Below, in pieces: positions 8,739 to 16,788 of a DNA stretch of 31,992 bases. The stretch comes from Bog-159 sp035602155. GTDB taxonomy: Bacteria; Acidobacteriota; Terriglobia; Bryobacterales; Bryobacteraceae. Both the position numbers and the translations under genes were made by a program. Where the stretch lies: NCBI GenBank assembly GCA_035602155.1, contig DATNMW010000048.1, forward strand, positions 1 to 31,992, read 5' to 3'. The notes beneath the pieces are model-generated. The model was not told the DNA's origin. It did no database searches and saw only the letters and a list, made by a program, of their open reading frames with translations. The number at the start of each line of letters is the position of its first letter. The stretch's first letter is position 1.

Positions 8739-9772
8739 TGCAGACCATCTGGTTCATGCTGGTGGCGGTGACGATCGCCGTGTACGTGGTGCTTGACGGA
8801 TTCGACTTGGGCGCGGGCATCGTCCAGCTTCTGGTGGCGCGCACAGACGGCGAGCGGCGGCAGGTGCTGCGCTCCATCGGTCCGGTGTGGGATGGCAACG
8901 AAGTGTGGCTGCTGGCGGGCGGCGGCACGCTGTACTTCGCGTTTCCGGCGCTGTACGCATCCAGTTTCAGCGGCTTCTATCTGCCGCTGACGATGGTGTT
9001 GTGGCTGCTGATTTTGCGCGGCATTTCGATCGAGTTCCGGAATCATATCGACAGCCTGGTATGGAAGCCGTTCTGGGACGTGGTGTTCGGCGGGGCGAGC
9101 GCGCTGCTGGCCATCTTCTTCGGCGCGGCGCTGGGCAACGTAGTGCGGGGCGTGCCACTTGACAACGCCAACGAATTTTTCCTGCCGCTGTGGACCAATT
9201 TCGGGATCGGCGGCGCAGTCGGCATTCTGGACTGGTACACGGTGTTGGTGGCGGTGGCGGCGTTCGCGACGCTGACGGCGCACGGCGCGCTGTGGGTGGC
9301 GCTGAAGACGGAGGGCGAGTTGGAACAACGTGCGCGGCGAGTGGCGCAGGCGGGCTGGTGGGGCTTGTTGCCTCTGACGGTGGCGATCACGTGGTGCAGT
9401 TTCGCGATCCAGCCGCGGCTTAGCGCGAGCTTCGGCGCGCGGCCATGGGGATACGTGTTTCCGTTACTGGCGGTGGCAGGGCTGGTCGGCATGCGCGCGC
9501 TGCACAGGCGGAGTATCGCGCCGTTCTTGTGTTCGTCGCTGTTCATTGTGGGGATGCTGACCAGCGCGGCGTTCGGGCTGTACCCTTATGTGTTGCCGTC
9601 GAACTTGGACCCGCGGCTGGGGCTGACTGTTTACAATGCGGCTGCCGCGCAGTACGGATTGAAGGTGGGGCTCGCGTGGTTCATTCCGGGAATGCTGCTG
9701 GCCACGGGTTACTTCGTGTATACGTACCGGAGCTTCGCGGGGAAGGTGGCGCTGGAGGACGAGGGGCACTGA
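8738..9772 (+). CDS. cydB: Cytochrome bd ubiquinol oxidase subunit II
   Basis: 344 residues, eight or so membrane helices. Partner of CydA in the bd oxidase. The ATG at 8738 sits in the TGATG overlap with the cydA stop; longer in-frame starts inside cydA are shadows. Family motifs are seen: the N-terminal helix ending VLDGFDLGAGI, then GPVWDGNEVWLL, LILRGISIEFR and FGLYPYVLPS. The tight overlap implies translational coupling and matched subunit amounts. No small cydX-like gene follows; polyphosphate kinase begins 18 bases later. Confidence 0.96.
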   Translation: MQTIWFMLVAVTIAVYVVLDGFDLGAGIVQLLVARTDGERRQVLRSIGPVWDGNEVWLLAGGGTLYFAFPALYASSFSGFYLPLTMVLWLLILRGISIEFRNHIDSLVWKPFWDVVFGGASALLAIFFGAALGNVVRGVPLDNANEFFLPLWTNFGIGGAVGILDWYTVLVAVAAFATLTAHGALWVALKTEGELEQRARRVAQAGWWGLLPLTVAITWCSFAIQPRLSASFGARPWGYVFPLLAVAGLVGMRALHRRSIAPFLCSSLFIVGMLTSAAFGLYPYVLPSNLDPRLGLTVYNAAAAQYGLKVGLAWFIPGMLLATGYFVYTYRSFAGKVALEDEGH

Positions 9773-9790
9773 GAGCTAAACTGGACAGAC

Positions 9791-11950
9791 ATGCCCACGG
9801 CGCAGCGCATGACACCCAAAAGGACCCGCACCGCGGCGGCTGAGCGGAAGGCCGCGCCGCAACCTGAGATCCCTCCCCTCAATTCTCCGTCGCTCTACAT
9901 CAACCGCGAGCTGAGTCTGCTGGCATTCCAGTCCCGGGTTTTGGAGGAGGCCGAGGACGAACGGAACCCGCTGCTGGAGCGCGTCAAATTCCTCTCCATC
10001 GTGGGCTCCAACATGGACGAATTCTTCATGGTGCGGGTGGCCGGTTTGATCGACCAGGTGGATGCGGGAATTCCGGACGTGGGCCCGGACGGCATGCATG
10101 TGACGGCGCAGTTGGTGGCTATCCGCCGCGAAGCCAAGAAGCTGTTGGCCGAAGCGCACAAATGCCTGCACGACCAACTGTTGCCGGCGCTGGCCGAGGC
10201 CGGCATTCAAATCCTGGACTACGCCGCGCTGAACGAGAAGCAATTGGCCATCGCCGACGAGTACTTCCGCCAGACGGCCTTTCCGGTCCTGACGCCGCTG
10301 GCTTTCGATCCGGGCCGTCCGTTTCCGCATATCTCCAACCTGAGCCTGAACCTGGCCGTGCTGATCCGCGATAAAGACGGCGTGGAACACTTCGCCCGCG
10401 TGAAGATACCGGATTCATTGCTGCAATTCATCCCGCTGAAGAGGCCCCGCAAGAAGATCCGCAAGCGCCCGCCGCGCGAGGAGACTTTCGTGTGGCTGGA
10501 GCAGGTGATCTCGGCCAACCTGCCCGCGCTGTTTCACGGCATGGAAGTGATCGAGGCGCATCCTTTCCACGTGACGCGCGACGCGGACATCGCCATCAAG
10601 GAACTGGAGGCCGAGGACTTGCTCGAGACCATCGAGGAAGGCGTGCGGCAAAGGCGCTTCGGCAGCGTGGTGCGCCTGATGGTGTCCGACGATATGCCCG
10701 CGCACATTCTCGACATCCTGGTGAACAATCTGGAAATCGATGCCAGCCAGGTGTATCGCGTGCACGGTCCATTGTCGCTGAGCCGCCTGATGCACTTGTA
10801 TGCGCTCGACCGGCCGGATCTGAAGGACGCTCCTTTCATGCCGGCGGTGCCGAAGACGCTGGCGGCGGCCACGGCGGAGGAAGACGTTTTCGCGCTGATC
10901 CGGCGCCAGAATATTCTGCTGCACCATCCGTTCGATTCGTTCCAGCCGGTGGTGGATTTCCTGAAGAAATCCGCCAGAGATCCCAACGTGCTGGCCATCA
11001 AGATGGTTTTGTACCGCATCGGCCGGAACTCGCCGGTGGTGGAAGCGCTGCTGGAGGCCAACGAAGAGGGCAAGCAGGTGGCCGTGCTGGTGGAGTTGAA
11101 AGCGCGGTTCGACGAAGAGAGCAACATCGAGTGGGCGCGCGCGCTGGAAAAAGAGGGCGTGCATGTGGTGTACGGGCTGCTGGGTCTGAAGACGCATTGC
11201 AAACTGCTGATGGTGGTGCGGCGGGAAGCGGGCGCCATCCGCCGCTACATCCACCTGGCCACGGGAAACTACAACGTGGTGACCGCGCATCTTTATACCG
11301 ACATCGGCATGCTTACGTGCGACGAGGAACTGGGATCGGACGCGACCGACCTGTTCAATTATCTGACTGGTTACTCCGCCAAGAAGGACTATCGGAAGCT
11401 GCTGGTTTCGCCGGTGAACTTGCGCGAGCGCTTCGAGGGTATGATTAAGCGCGAGATCGCGCTACAGAGTAAGGGCGAGAAGGGACACTTGATCTTCAAG
11501 ATGAACGCGCTGGTGGACCCGCAGGTGATCCGGCTTCTCTACATGGCGTCGCAGGCGGGCGTGAAAGTGGATCTGCTGGTGCGCGGGATCTGCTGCCTGC
11601 GGCCGGGGATTGCGGGTGTGAGCGACAACATCCAGGTGACCAGCGTGGTGGGGCGTTTTCTGGAACATAGCCGCATTTACTATTTCCGCAATGGAGGGCA
11701 GGAAGAGATCTATCTGGGCAGCGCGGATTTGATGCCGCGGAACCTGGACCGCCGCGTGGAGGTGTTGTTTCCGGTGGAAGGTACGGAGTTAGTCAAGCAC
11801 GTGCGGGATCAGATCCTGGCGGTCTATCTCACTGACACTGTAAAGGGGCGGCAGATGAAGAGCGACGGGACTTATACGCGGCGGACGGCGCCGGGGGGCA
11901 AGCGGGCGGTGAATACTCAGGAATGGTTGGTGAAGCAGGCGTCAAAATAG
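9791..11950 (+). CDS. ppk: Polyphosphate kinase 1
   Basis: 719 residues, the usual PPK1 length. Reversibly transfers the terminal phosphate of ATP to polyphosphate. The N-terminal domain starts at about residue 35 (SLYINRELSLLAFQSRVLEE) after a basic, low-complexity leader. The two active-site histidines are His469 (LKTHCK), the autophosphorylated residue, and His626 (FLEHSRIYYF), spaced 157 residues apart as in the E. coli enzyme (435 and 592). ATG 9791 is taken, but ATG 9809 is also possible; neither has a strong ribosome site. It follows cydB by 18 bases and is probably co-transcribed. Confidence 0.97.
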   Translation: MPTAQRMTPKRTRTAAAERKAAPQPEIPPLNSPSLYINRELSLLAFQSRVLEEAEDERNPLLERVKFLSIVGSNMDEFFMVRVAGLIDQVDAGIPDVGPDGMHVTAQLVAIRREAKKLLAEAHKCLHDQLLPALAEAGIQILDYAALNEKQLAIADEYFRQTAFPVLTPLAFDPGRPFPHISNLSLNLAVLIRDKDGVEHFARVKIPDSLLQFIPLKRPRKKIRKRPPREETFVWLEQVISANLPALFHGMEVIEAHPFHVTRDADIAIKELEAEDLLETIEEGVRQRRFGSVVRLMVSDDMPAHILDILVNNLEIDASQVYRVHGPLSLSRLMHLYALDRPDLKDAPFMPAVPKTLAAATAEEDVFALIRRQNILLHHPFDSFQPVVDFLKKSARDPNVLAIKMVLYRIGRNSPVVEALLEANEEGKQVAVLVELKARFDEESNIEWARALEKEGVHVVYGLLGLKTHCKLLMVVRREAGAIRRYIHLATGNYNVVTAHLYTDIGMLTCDEELGSDATDLFNYLTGYSAKKDYRKLLVSPVNLRERFEGMIKREIALQSKGEKGHLIFKMNALVDPQVIRLLYMASQAGVKVDLLVRGICCLRPGIAGVSDNIQVTSVVGRFLEHSRIYYFRNGGQEEIYLGSADLMPRNLDRRVEVLFPVEGTELVKHVRDQILAVYLTDTVKGRQMKSDGTYTRRTAPGGKRAVNTQEWLVKQASK

Positions 11951-11951
11951 A

Positions 11952-11979
11952 AGTCAGGAGTCAGGAGTCGGGAGTCAGA
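11952..11979. repeat. Heptamer tandem repeat AGTCAGG x4
   Basis: Four copies of a 7-bp unit (AGTCAGG, AGTCAGG, AGTCGGG, AGTCAGA) lie just past the ppk stop. On the other strand they encode the last residues of aguA (ILTPDS) and its stop. The repeat therefore sets the C-terminus of that protein. Confidence 0.85.
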
Positions 11980-12998
11980 ATGCTTGGTTGCTGCTGGGTC
12001 AGACAGTGCAGCGTTCCTAACCCCCACACTAACTCGACTGCGTTGATGCCGGCTACTTCACGATTCGGGAAGAGGTAGGACAGCATGTTCAGGGCGACGC
12101 GGTCGTTCGGATCGTTGAACGTTGGGACTAGTACAAGACCGTTTGCGATGTAGAAATTCGCGTAGCTGGCCGGCAGGCGGCGGCCGTTGAAGATCAGCGG
12201 GGCGGGCATGGGTAGCTTTGCCACGCGCAAGAGCTGGTTGCTAAGGATGCGGAAGTTTTCGCGGAGCGGCTCGTAGTTCGGATCGGTGGGATCGGATTCG
12301 GAAGCTATGACTGCCGTGTCGGGAGATACGAAGCGGGCTAAGTCGTCCACGTGGCCGTGCGTGTCGTCGCCCGCTATTCCATTGTGCAGCCAGGCGACTT
12401 GGCGCGCGCCTAAGTAGTCTCGCAGGGCTTTCTCGATTTGGCGGCGAGTCAGTTGCGGATTGCGGGCCTGCACGGGACTTAGGAGACACTCTTCGGTAGT
12501 TAGAAGGAGGCCCCGGCCGTTGACGTCGATACTGCCGCCTTCGAGCACTAAGCCCGGCTCCCAGAATGGGAGCTTCAACGCGGCGGCTAGCTTGGCTGGG
12601 ATGGCGGCGTCGTTCGACCAATCGTCATATTTGGCCCAGCCGGTGAAACGCCAGTTAGTCAGTGCCACTTTGCCCGCGCGATTCTTGACGAACAGCGGGC
12701 AGTAGTCGCGCGTCCAGCTTCGGTCGGTAGGCGCGTGGAAGAACTCGACCGCCGCCAGGTTGGCGTCCGCCTTGCGCAGGATACGGCGCGCGGCCTCTTC
12801 GGCGGGGCGGTCCTTAATGAGAATGCGCACGCGCTCGACGCGCGCCAGCTTGCGTACGATTTCGGCATAGACCCACGGAATGGGCGCGAAGCGTCCCGGC
12901 CAATCGTCGCGATTGTGCGGCCAGGCGATCCAGGTAGCCTCGTGCGGCTCCCATTCGGCGGGCATGCGGAAGCCCAGTGCGCGCGGAGTGCCGGGCAT
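11961..12998 (-). CDS. aguA: Agmatine deiminase (peptidyl-arginine deiminase family)
   Basis: 345 residues. Hydrolyses agmatine to N-carbamoylputrescine and ammonia, the first step of the agmatine route to putrescine. The pentein fold is indicated by MPAEWEPHEATWIAWPHN near the start, the substrate-binding ARDY-type segment (SWTRDYCPLFV), EGGSIDVNGRG, the catalytic histidine in DDTHGHVDD, and the nucleophilic Cys332 in TLHCLTQQQP. The ATG shares a base with the aguB stop (TGATG), so the two are coupled. The final six residues come from a heptamer tandem repeat rather than family sequence. Confidence 0.95.
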   Translation of the reverse strand: MPGTPRALGFRMPAEWEPHEATWIAWPHNRDDWPGRFAPIPWVYAEIVRKLARVERVRILIKDRPAEEAARRILRKADANLAAVEFFHAPTDRSWTRDYCPLFVKNRAGKVALTNWRFTGWAKYDDWSNDAAIPAKLAAALKLPFWEPGLVLEGGSIDVNGRGLLLTTEECLLSPVQARNPQLTRRQIEKALRDYLGARQVAWLHNGIAGDDTHGHVDDLARFVSPDTAVIASESDPTDPNYEPLRENFRILSNQLLRVAKLPMPAPLIFNGRRLPASYANFYIANGLVLVPTFNDPNDRVALNMLSYLFPNREVAGINAVELVWGLGTLHCLTQQQPSILTPDS

Positions 12999-13879
12999 CA
13001 GTCGATCACGCGCTGGGTGATGGGGCCGTACGCGTCGATGCGCCGATCGCGCAGAAAGGGCCAGTTGCGTCGCACCTCTTCAATGCGGCGCGTGTCGCAC
13101 TCCGCGATCAGGATTTCCTCGCGATCGTGCCGGGCTTCGGCGACCATCTGGCCGAAAGGATCGGCCACGAACGATGCGCCCCAAAATTCCAGGCCGTTAT
13201 CCGGCGGACCTTCGTAGCCCACACGATTCACGGCCGCCACGTAGATGCCGTTGGCGATGGCGTGCGCGCGCTGGATGGTGCGCCAGGCGTCGTGCTGGGC
13301 GGCGCCGAATTCCGCCTTCTCCGCCGGATGCCAGCCGATGGCGGTCGGGTAGAACAGCACCTGCGCGCCGGAAAGAGCGGCCAGGCGGGCGGCTTCCGGA
13401 TACCACTGGTCCCAACAGACCAGCGCGGCGATGCGGCCGAAGCGCGTATTGAAGCTGCGAAAGCCCAGGTCGCCGGGAGTGAAGTAATACTTTTCGAGAA
13501 AGAGCGGGTCGTCGGGGATGTGCATCTTGCGATAGATGCCCAGGAGCGCGCCATCGGCGTCGATGATGGCGGCCGTATTGTGATAGACGCCCGCGGTGCG
13601 CCGCTCGAACAGGGGTGCGACGACGACCACGCCCAGTTCGGCGGCCAGGCGGCACAGGGCGGCGGTGGATGGGCCGGGGATGGACTCGGCCAGATCGAAG
13701 AGGGCGGCGTTCTCTTCGCGGCAGAAATACTGCGAACGGAAGAGTTCCTGGAGGCAGACGATCTGCGCGCCTCCGGCGGCAGCTTCGCGGATGCGCCATT
13801 CGGCTTTGGCCAGGTTTTCGTGGGGGTCGAGGGAGCAGGCCATCTGGACCAGGCCGATGCGGAATTTGGCAGGGGGCAC
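12998..13879 (-). CDS. aguB: N-carbamoylputrescine amidase
   Basis: 293 residues, nitrilase superfamily. Converts N-carbamoylputrescine to putrescine, carbon dioxide and ammonia, completing the pathway begun by the following gene. The catalytic triad is visible: Glu45 (CLQELF), Lys118 (YRKMHIPDDP) and Cys155 (LVCWDQWYPE). The C-terminus has the NWPFLRDRRIDAYGPI pattern typical of AguB. The start is GTG, fixed by the first strand (KFRIGLVQM) lying only five residues in. No clear ribosome site is seen before it. Confidence 0.95.
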   Translation of the reverse strand: MPPAKFRIGLVQMACSLDPHENLAKAEWRIREAAAGGAQIVCLQELFRSQYFCREENAALFDLAESIPGPSTAALCRLAAELGVVVVAPLFERRTAGVYHNTAAIIDADGALLGIYRKMHIPDDPLFLEKYYFTPGDLGFRSFNTRFGRIAALVCWDQWYPEAARLAALSGAQVLFYPTAIGWHPAEKAEFGAAQHDAWRTIQRAHAIANGIYVAAVNRVGYEGPPDNGLEFWGASFVADPFGQMVAEARHDREEILIAECDTRRIEEVRRNWPFLRDRRIDAYGPITQRVID

Positions 13880-14421
13880 GTTTATATTTTGGCAGAATTG
13901 GATTGTGCAGCGTTGTACGTGATTGGGCCTTATTGTGCGTGGCTGGGTGTGTTTGGGTGTAAGAGTGAAATGTGACGAGCAAAGCCGATTGCCAGAAATC
14001 GTCGGCTTATACGGTGTGTTCGGTTATAGTTACCGGCATTAGTTCGAGCTTCGGCTCAGGCGGCTGGGGCTGGAGATTGGGTTCACTCCGTAAATGGGTG
14101 CCAGGTCGCCGGCTGGCTGCGACGGGGCGCGGATTTTCCGGTTTCGTGTTGCATTATGTCGGATTTTGTCGCGTCGGAGCGGCTGGACTGTGCCAGAATC
14201 GGTTCCGGCGGCGGTTAAAATTGTCAAAGAACGTGGGTGGTCCCGGCAGAACACCTTGCGGCGAGTGCGGGGAGCCGTTGGGAGAGCATGGATGTCTGAT
14301 TGCCCGACTTAAGGGTAGCACGGGGGTTGGCGAGGATCGGGGGTGCGGGCGTGGTTAGCGATTGTTTTCAGTTGGTTGGGGGAATTGGAGTTGAGTGATC
14401 GGTCGGGATGCCAAGAAATTT
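13880..14421. other. Gene-free stretch
   Basis: 542 bases upstream of aguB and downstream of the TIR-FGE gene. Forward frames of up to 128 residues are open, but they are rich in Gly, Arg and Ser and have no recognisable domain. A piece reading VPAAVKIVKERGWSRQ could be a gene remnant. The base use is T/G-rich and less coding-like than its neighbours. The aguBA promoter should lie near the right of aguB's start. No tRNA or known RNA was recognised. Confidence 0.4.
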
Positions 14422-14448
14422 TTTGAACGCGCCTCCGGCGCGTTCAAA
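14422..14448. repeat. Perfect 12-bp inverted repeat after the TIR-FGE gene
   Basis: TTTGAACGCGCC and its complement flank a 3-base loop (TCC). It lies 20 bases beyond the TIR-FGE stop and could end that leftward transcript. The leftward RNA, however, would have A residues after the stem rather than a U-run, so it is not a classic intrinsic terminator. It resembles other palindromes in this window. Confidence 0.6.
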
Positions 14449-14467
14449 GGGAAAAAGGGAAAAAGGA

Positions 14468-15646
14468 TCAAGGGATTACTTCCCGGACGCAACGAAAGCC
14501 TACGTCATCGACCCGTCCCCCTGCGTCGTACCCGTAGCGGACCGACACGCGCAGCCTCCTAGGAAGGAAGTCCCAGGAGCCCCCGCGAATCACGCGCTCC
14601 GTGCCGGATTGCGGTCCGGGCGGATCCCCCGCTGGCTTGTCCGACGGCAGTGTCGCGGAGTAGTAGTCTTTGCCGTACCAGTCGGCGATCCATTCCCAAA
14701 CATTGCCGGCCATGTCATACAGGCCCCAAGCGTTTGGCGGGTATGAGCGCACTGGCGAGGTGCCTTTCCACTTGCTTTCCCTGTAATTCGCGTTCTCGGG
14801 CGTGATTCCGTTCCCCCACGGGTACTTCAGGCCGTCCTTGCCGCCACGAGCAGCATACTCCCACTCAGCTTCGGTAGGGAGCCTGCCGCCGGCCCATTCG
14901 CAGTATGCCCTCGCCTCGTCCCAAGTTACCTGGACGACTGGGTGGTCCTCTTTGTTCCATTCAGGATTGAAATCCGGCGCAGGCGGCATCGCGCGGCCTT
15001 TCTCCCGGGCGAAACGTTTGTAAGCTGCTACGGTCACTGGGGTCACCCTTAGCCAGAAGCCCTTGGTAATGCGCACCTGGTGGCGCGGCTTCTCCTGATC
15101 GAGAGCCTCGGTATCGCCGGGCGTTGCGCCCATCCAAAATCCTCCAGGCTCGATCCGGACGTAGGACAAGCCGTCTTTCGGGTTGGTCTGCGCGCCGGAT
15201 TGGGGGGAGGCCGGGCTTGTTAGCTGCTCTTTCGCCGCCGACGCCGCCTTCGGCGGTACGCCCGCGAGATCCTCAATATCCGAGCGCAACCTCACGAATG
15301 CGGGCGCCGCAGCCTCACCCTCCCAGCTAATCAAATCCGCGGACTGGATCTGTCGGAACCCTATGGGCGGGCGGACCTTCTCGATCAGGACCGGAACCAG
15401 GATGCCGCGCTCCTCCCCCTCGGAGGCTTCGTCGATCACCCACTTTCTGATGATGGAAGTGGTCGACCAAAGCACGATCACGCAACGGGCCCTGTCAAGC
15501 TGCTCTTGGATGACCTGCCGAAACGTCTTCCCCGCAGGGATGTTCCAGTCCCACCACACGGACCACCCGTGCGCCTCCAGCGCCTTCGCGATCACTTCGG
15601 CGCGCGGACGGTCTTCCCGGGCGTAGCTGATGAAGATATCGCTCAT
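14468..15646 (-). CDS. TIR domain fused to FGE-sulfatase (C-type-lectin fold) domain
   Basis: 392 residues. Residues 1-128 are a TIR domain: DIFISYARED at the start, GWSVWWDWNIPAGKTF, and WVIDE with Glu73 in the position of the NADase glutamate. Residues 130-158 are a Ser/Ala/Pro linker. Residues 159-392 are an FGE/SUMF1 domain: PGGFWMGA, the W-x-E-A core (VTWDEARAYCEWAGGRLPTE), YPWGNG, MAGNVWEW, RGGSW and GFRCVRE. True FGEs have a cysteine pair just after RGGSW; here the sequence is RGGSWDFLPRRLR, so catalysis is unlikely and ligand sensing more so. The inferred role is a sensor whose TIR depletes NAD or signals. ATG 15646 begins the TIR; the upstream open frame is a shadow. The ATG overlaps the stop of the FGE remnant (ATGA). 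Confidence 0.93.
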   Translation of the reverse strand: MSDIFISYAREDRPRAEVIAKALEAHGWSVWWDWNIPAGKTFRQVIQEQLDRARCVIVLWSTTSIIRKWVIDEASEGEERGILVPVLIEKVRPPIGFRQIQSADLISWEGEAAAPAFVRLRSDIEDLAGVPPKAASAAKEQLTSPASPQSGAQTNPKDGLSYVRIEPGGFWMGATPGDTEALDQEKPRHQVRITKGFWLRVTPVTVAAYKRFAREKGRAMPPAPDFNPEWNKEDHPVVQVTWDEARAYCEWAGGRLPTEAEWEYAARGGKDGLKYPWGNGITPENANYRESKWKGTSPVRSYPPNAWGLYDMAGNVWEWIADWYGKDYYSATLPSDKPAGDPPGPQSGTERVIRGGSWDFLPRRLRVSVRYGYDAGGRVDDVGFRCVREVIP

Positions 15647-16002
15647 CGCGTGATTGGCCCCGGCCGCGTTTCGCTTTTGGCTACTACGGGGCCGGGACCC
15701 TTCTGTTGTTCGGCGCCGAAGGCTGCCCCTCGCTCGCCAGGCGCGCGATCCGGAAGTGGAGTACGCACTCCCACGGCGGCCGTGGCCGCCGCGGCTCCGG
15801 CTGCGGAAGCGCTTGCGCGCCTCCGCTCCACATCCCGGACGCAACGGAAACCGATGTTGTTGTTCCTGTTGTCTGGCGCGTTCCTGTTACGGTTGGCGGC
15901 GCGCAGGTTCCTCGTATCATTGTTGAACGAACCCCCGCGCAACACTCGCACCTTAGACCGCACGCCCCATTCTTCTGCGAAATCGTACCACGTTTCCGTG
16001 GA
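15643..16002 (-). pseudogene. 5'-truncated FGE-domain gene remnant with Asn-rich tail, coupled to the TIR-FGE gene
   Basis: The frame opens after a TGA at 16003-16005 and reads ETWYDFAEEWG, RSKVRVLRGGSF, an Asn-rich core and IGFRCVRDV: the last 50 residues of an FGE domain without the rest. The flank aligns with WVEDWHDREKTRVLRGGSF of the NACHT-FGE protein. A low-complexity Ala/Gly/Pro tail of about 60 residues follows. The TGA stop overlaps the TIR-FGE start as ATGA, which suggests the frame was once, or still is, translated ahead of it; a GTG at 15963 could start a 106-residue product. It may be a decayed target gene or the template copy of a diversity-generating retroelement. Confidence 0.6.
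15829..15951 (-). repeat. AAC-rich FGE tail resembling a DGR template/variable repeat
   Basis: In the core 15856-15924, 10 of 23 codons are AAC or AAT, giving peptides such as RAANRNRNAPDNRNNNIGF. This is the composition of diversity-generating retroelement template repeats, where A residues are the mutated positions. The matching tails are at 14471-14593 (TIR-FGE) and 16792-16923 (NACHT-FGE). Several AAC codons here correspond to GAC, GTC or TAC there, keeping the final C. A 14-base block (CGTTGCGTCCGGGA) at the 3' end is identical between this copy and the TIR-FGE gene. No reverse transcriptase is in the window. Confidence 0.55.
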
Positions 16003-16085
16003 TCAGACGCCGCGCACTTTGCTTCGCACGCGGCAGACGGTGCAGCCTACTTAAGCGGGGGGCGGAGTCATGGGGAGTTATAATC

Positions 16086-16547
16086 GTGTACGCACCAACG
16101 CGGTTCGAAATGAGCGACGCGAGCAGATGGGTACGGGCACGAGTGATAGCCGTGATGCTGTGGACGGTTTTCGTCGTGGGTTTCACTGTTCTTCCGTTGG
16201 CAGCGGTGTTTTTCCTTGTTAGATTTGAAGGCGGCCGTCCTGGGGCCGATCTATTATTGGGCGATGGACAGGCCTTTCTTGTAGTGGCTGCCATCGGAGC
16301 GGATGCTCTTGGAAGAATCGTCTCGGGGCTTTGGGCCAGGCGAACGAGCCCAGGCGCTTTCCAGTTGTTCCTCCTGCTCGCGTGCGTTGTCCTGGTGGTC
16401 CTTTCCACGGTTCAGTTCATGTCTGTCTTGTCCCTGAGGAGCCAAAAACAGGCTGTGGACATGGATTTCTTGATAGAACAGTCAAAGGGATTTTCGATTG
16501 CCGCGTTGTTAGCCGGATTTGGTGCTATTCTAGTCGTTGAGGAGTGA
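16086..16547 (+). CDS. Hypothetical membrane protein (about four helices) inside the conflict island
   Basis: 153 residues. GTG 16086 is chosen because GGGGAG lies 8 bases upstream; ATG 16110 has no ribosome site. Hydrophobic segments lie at about residues 20-45, 62-83 (weak), 92-113 and 136-151. There is no signal peptide or recognised domain. It is transcribed away from the TIR-FGE operon and towards the NACHT-FGE gene, and a single-helix mini-protein follows five bases later. Its base composition is less GC-rich than its neighbours. Membrane-spanning effectors are common beside STAND and TIR proteins, but that role is only an inference. Confidence 0.65.
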   Translation: MYAPTRFEMSDASRWVRARVIAVMLWTVFVVGFTVLPLAAVFFLVRFEGGRPGADLLLGDGQAFLVVAAIGADALGRIVSGLWARRTSPGAFQLFLLLACVVLVVLSTVQFMSVLSLRSQKQAVDMDFLIEQSKGFSIAALLAGFGAILVVEE

Positions 16548-16551
16548 CGCG

Positions 16552-16695
16552 ATGCATTCCCTGTCCACAATTGCCATCACTGTCGGCGCTTTGGCCTTCT
16601 TCGCGGGTGTGTTGCGAGTAGTTGTAACCGCTTCGCGAATGAAGCAGGAACGCGTCACGGGGAATGCCGAGAGGCACAGACCTCGCTTCGCCTGA
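16552..16695 (+). CDS. 47-residue single-helix membrane mini-protein
   Basis: A short frame with a strong ribosome site (GAGGAG, 7 bases before the ATG) that overlaps the end of the upstream membrane gene. It encodes a hydrophobic helix at residues 5-25 (STIAITVGALAFFAGVLRVV) followed by a basic tail ending RHRPRFA. The spacing of four bases from the upstream stop implies a two-gene operon. No family is recognised. The good ribosome site and clean helix make it a likely real gene. Confidence 0.6.
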   Translation: MHSLSTIAITVGALAFFAGVLRVVVTASRMKQERVTGNAERHRPRFA

Positions 16696-16788
16696 GCCGA
16701 GCTGGCATTAGCCGGTTCTTCACGCTGGGTTGGAGGTGTGCGCATACCCGCCCCAGACCTGAAGGCTTGCCCCCCCATGGAGATGGAA

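Noticed and set aside
12977..13975. 332-residue rightward open frame
   Set aside because: Antisense to aguB, whose catalytic triad is intact.
13972..14358. 128-residue rightward open frame
   Set aside because: Low-complexity Gly/Arg/Ser composition, no ribosome site and no domain; treated as gene-free.
15953..16408. 151-residue leftward open frame
   Set aside because: Antisense to the four-helix membrane protein gene, which has a good ribosome site; Thr/Arg/Ser-rich translation.
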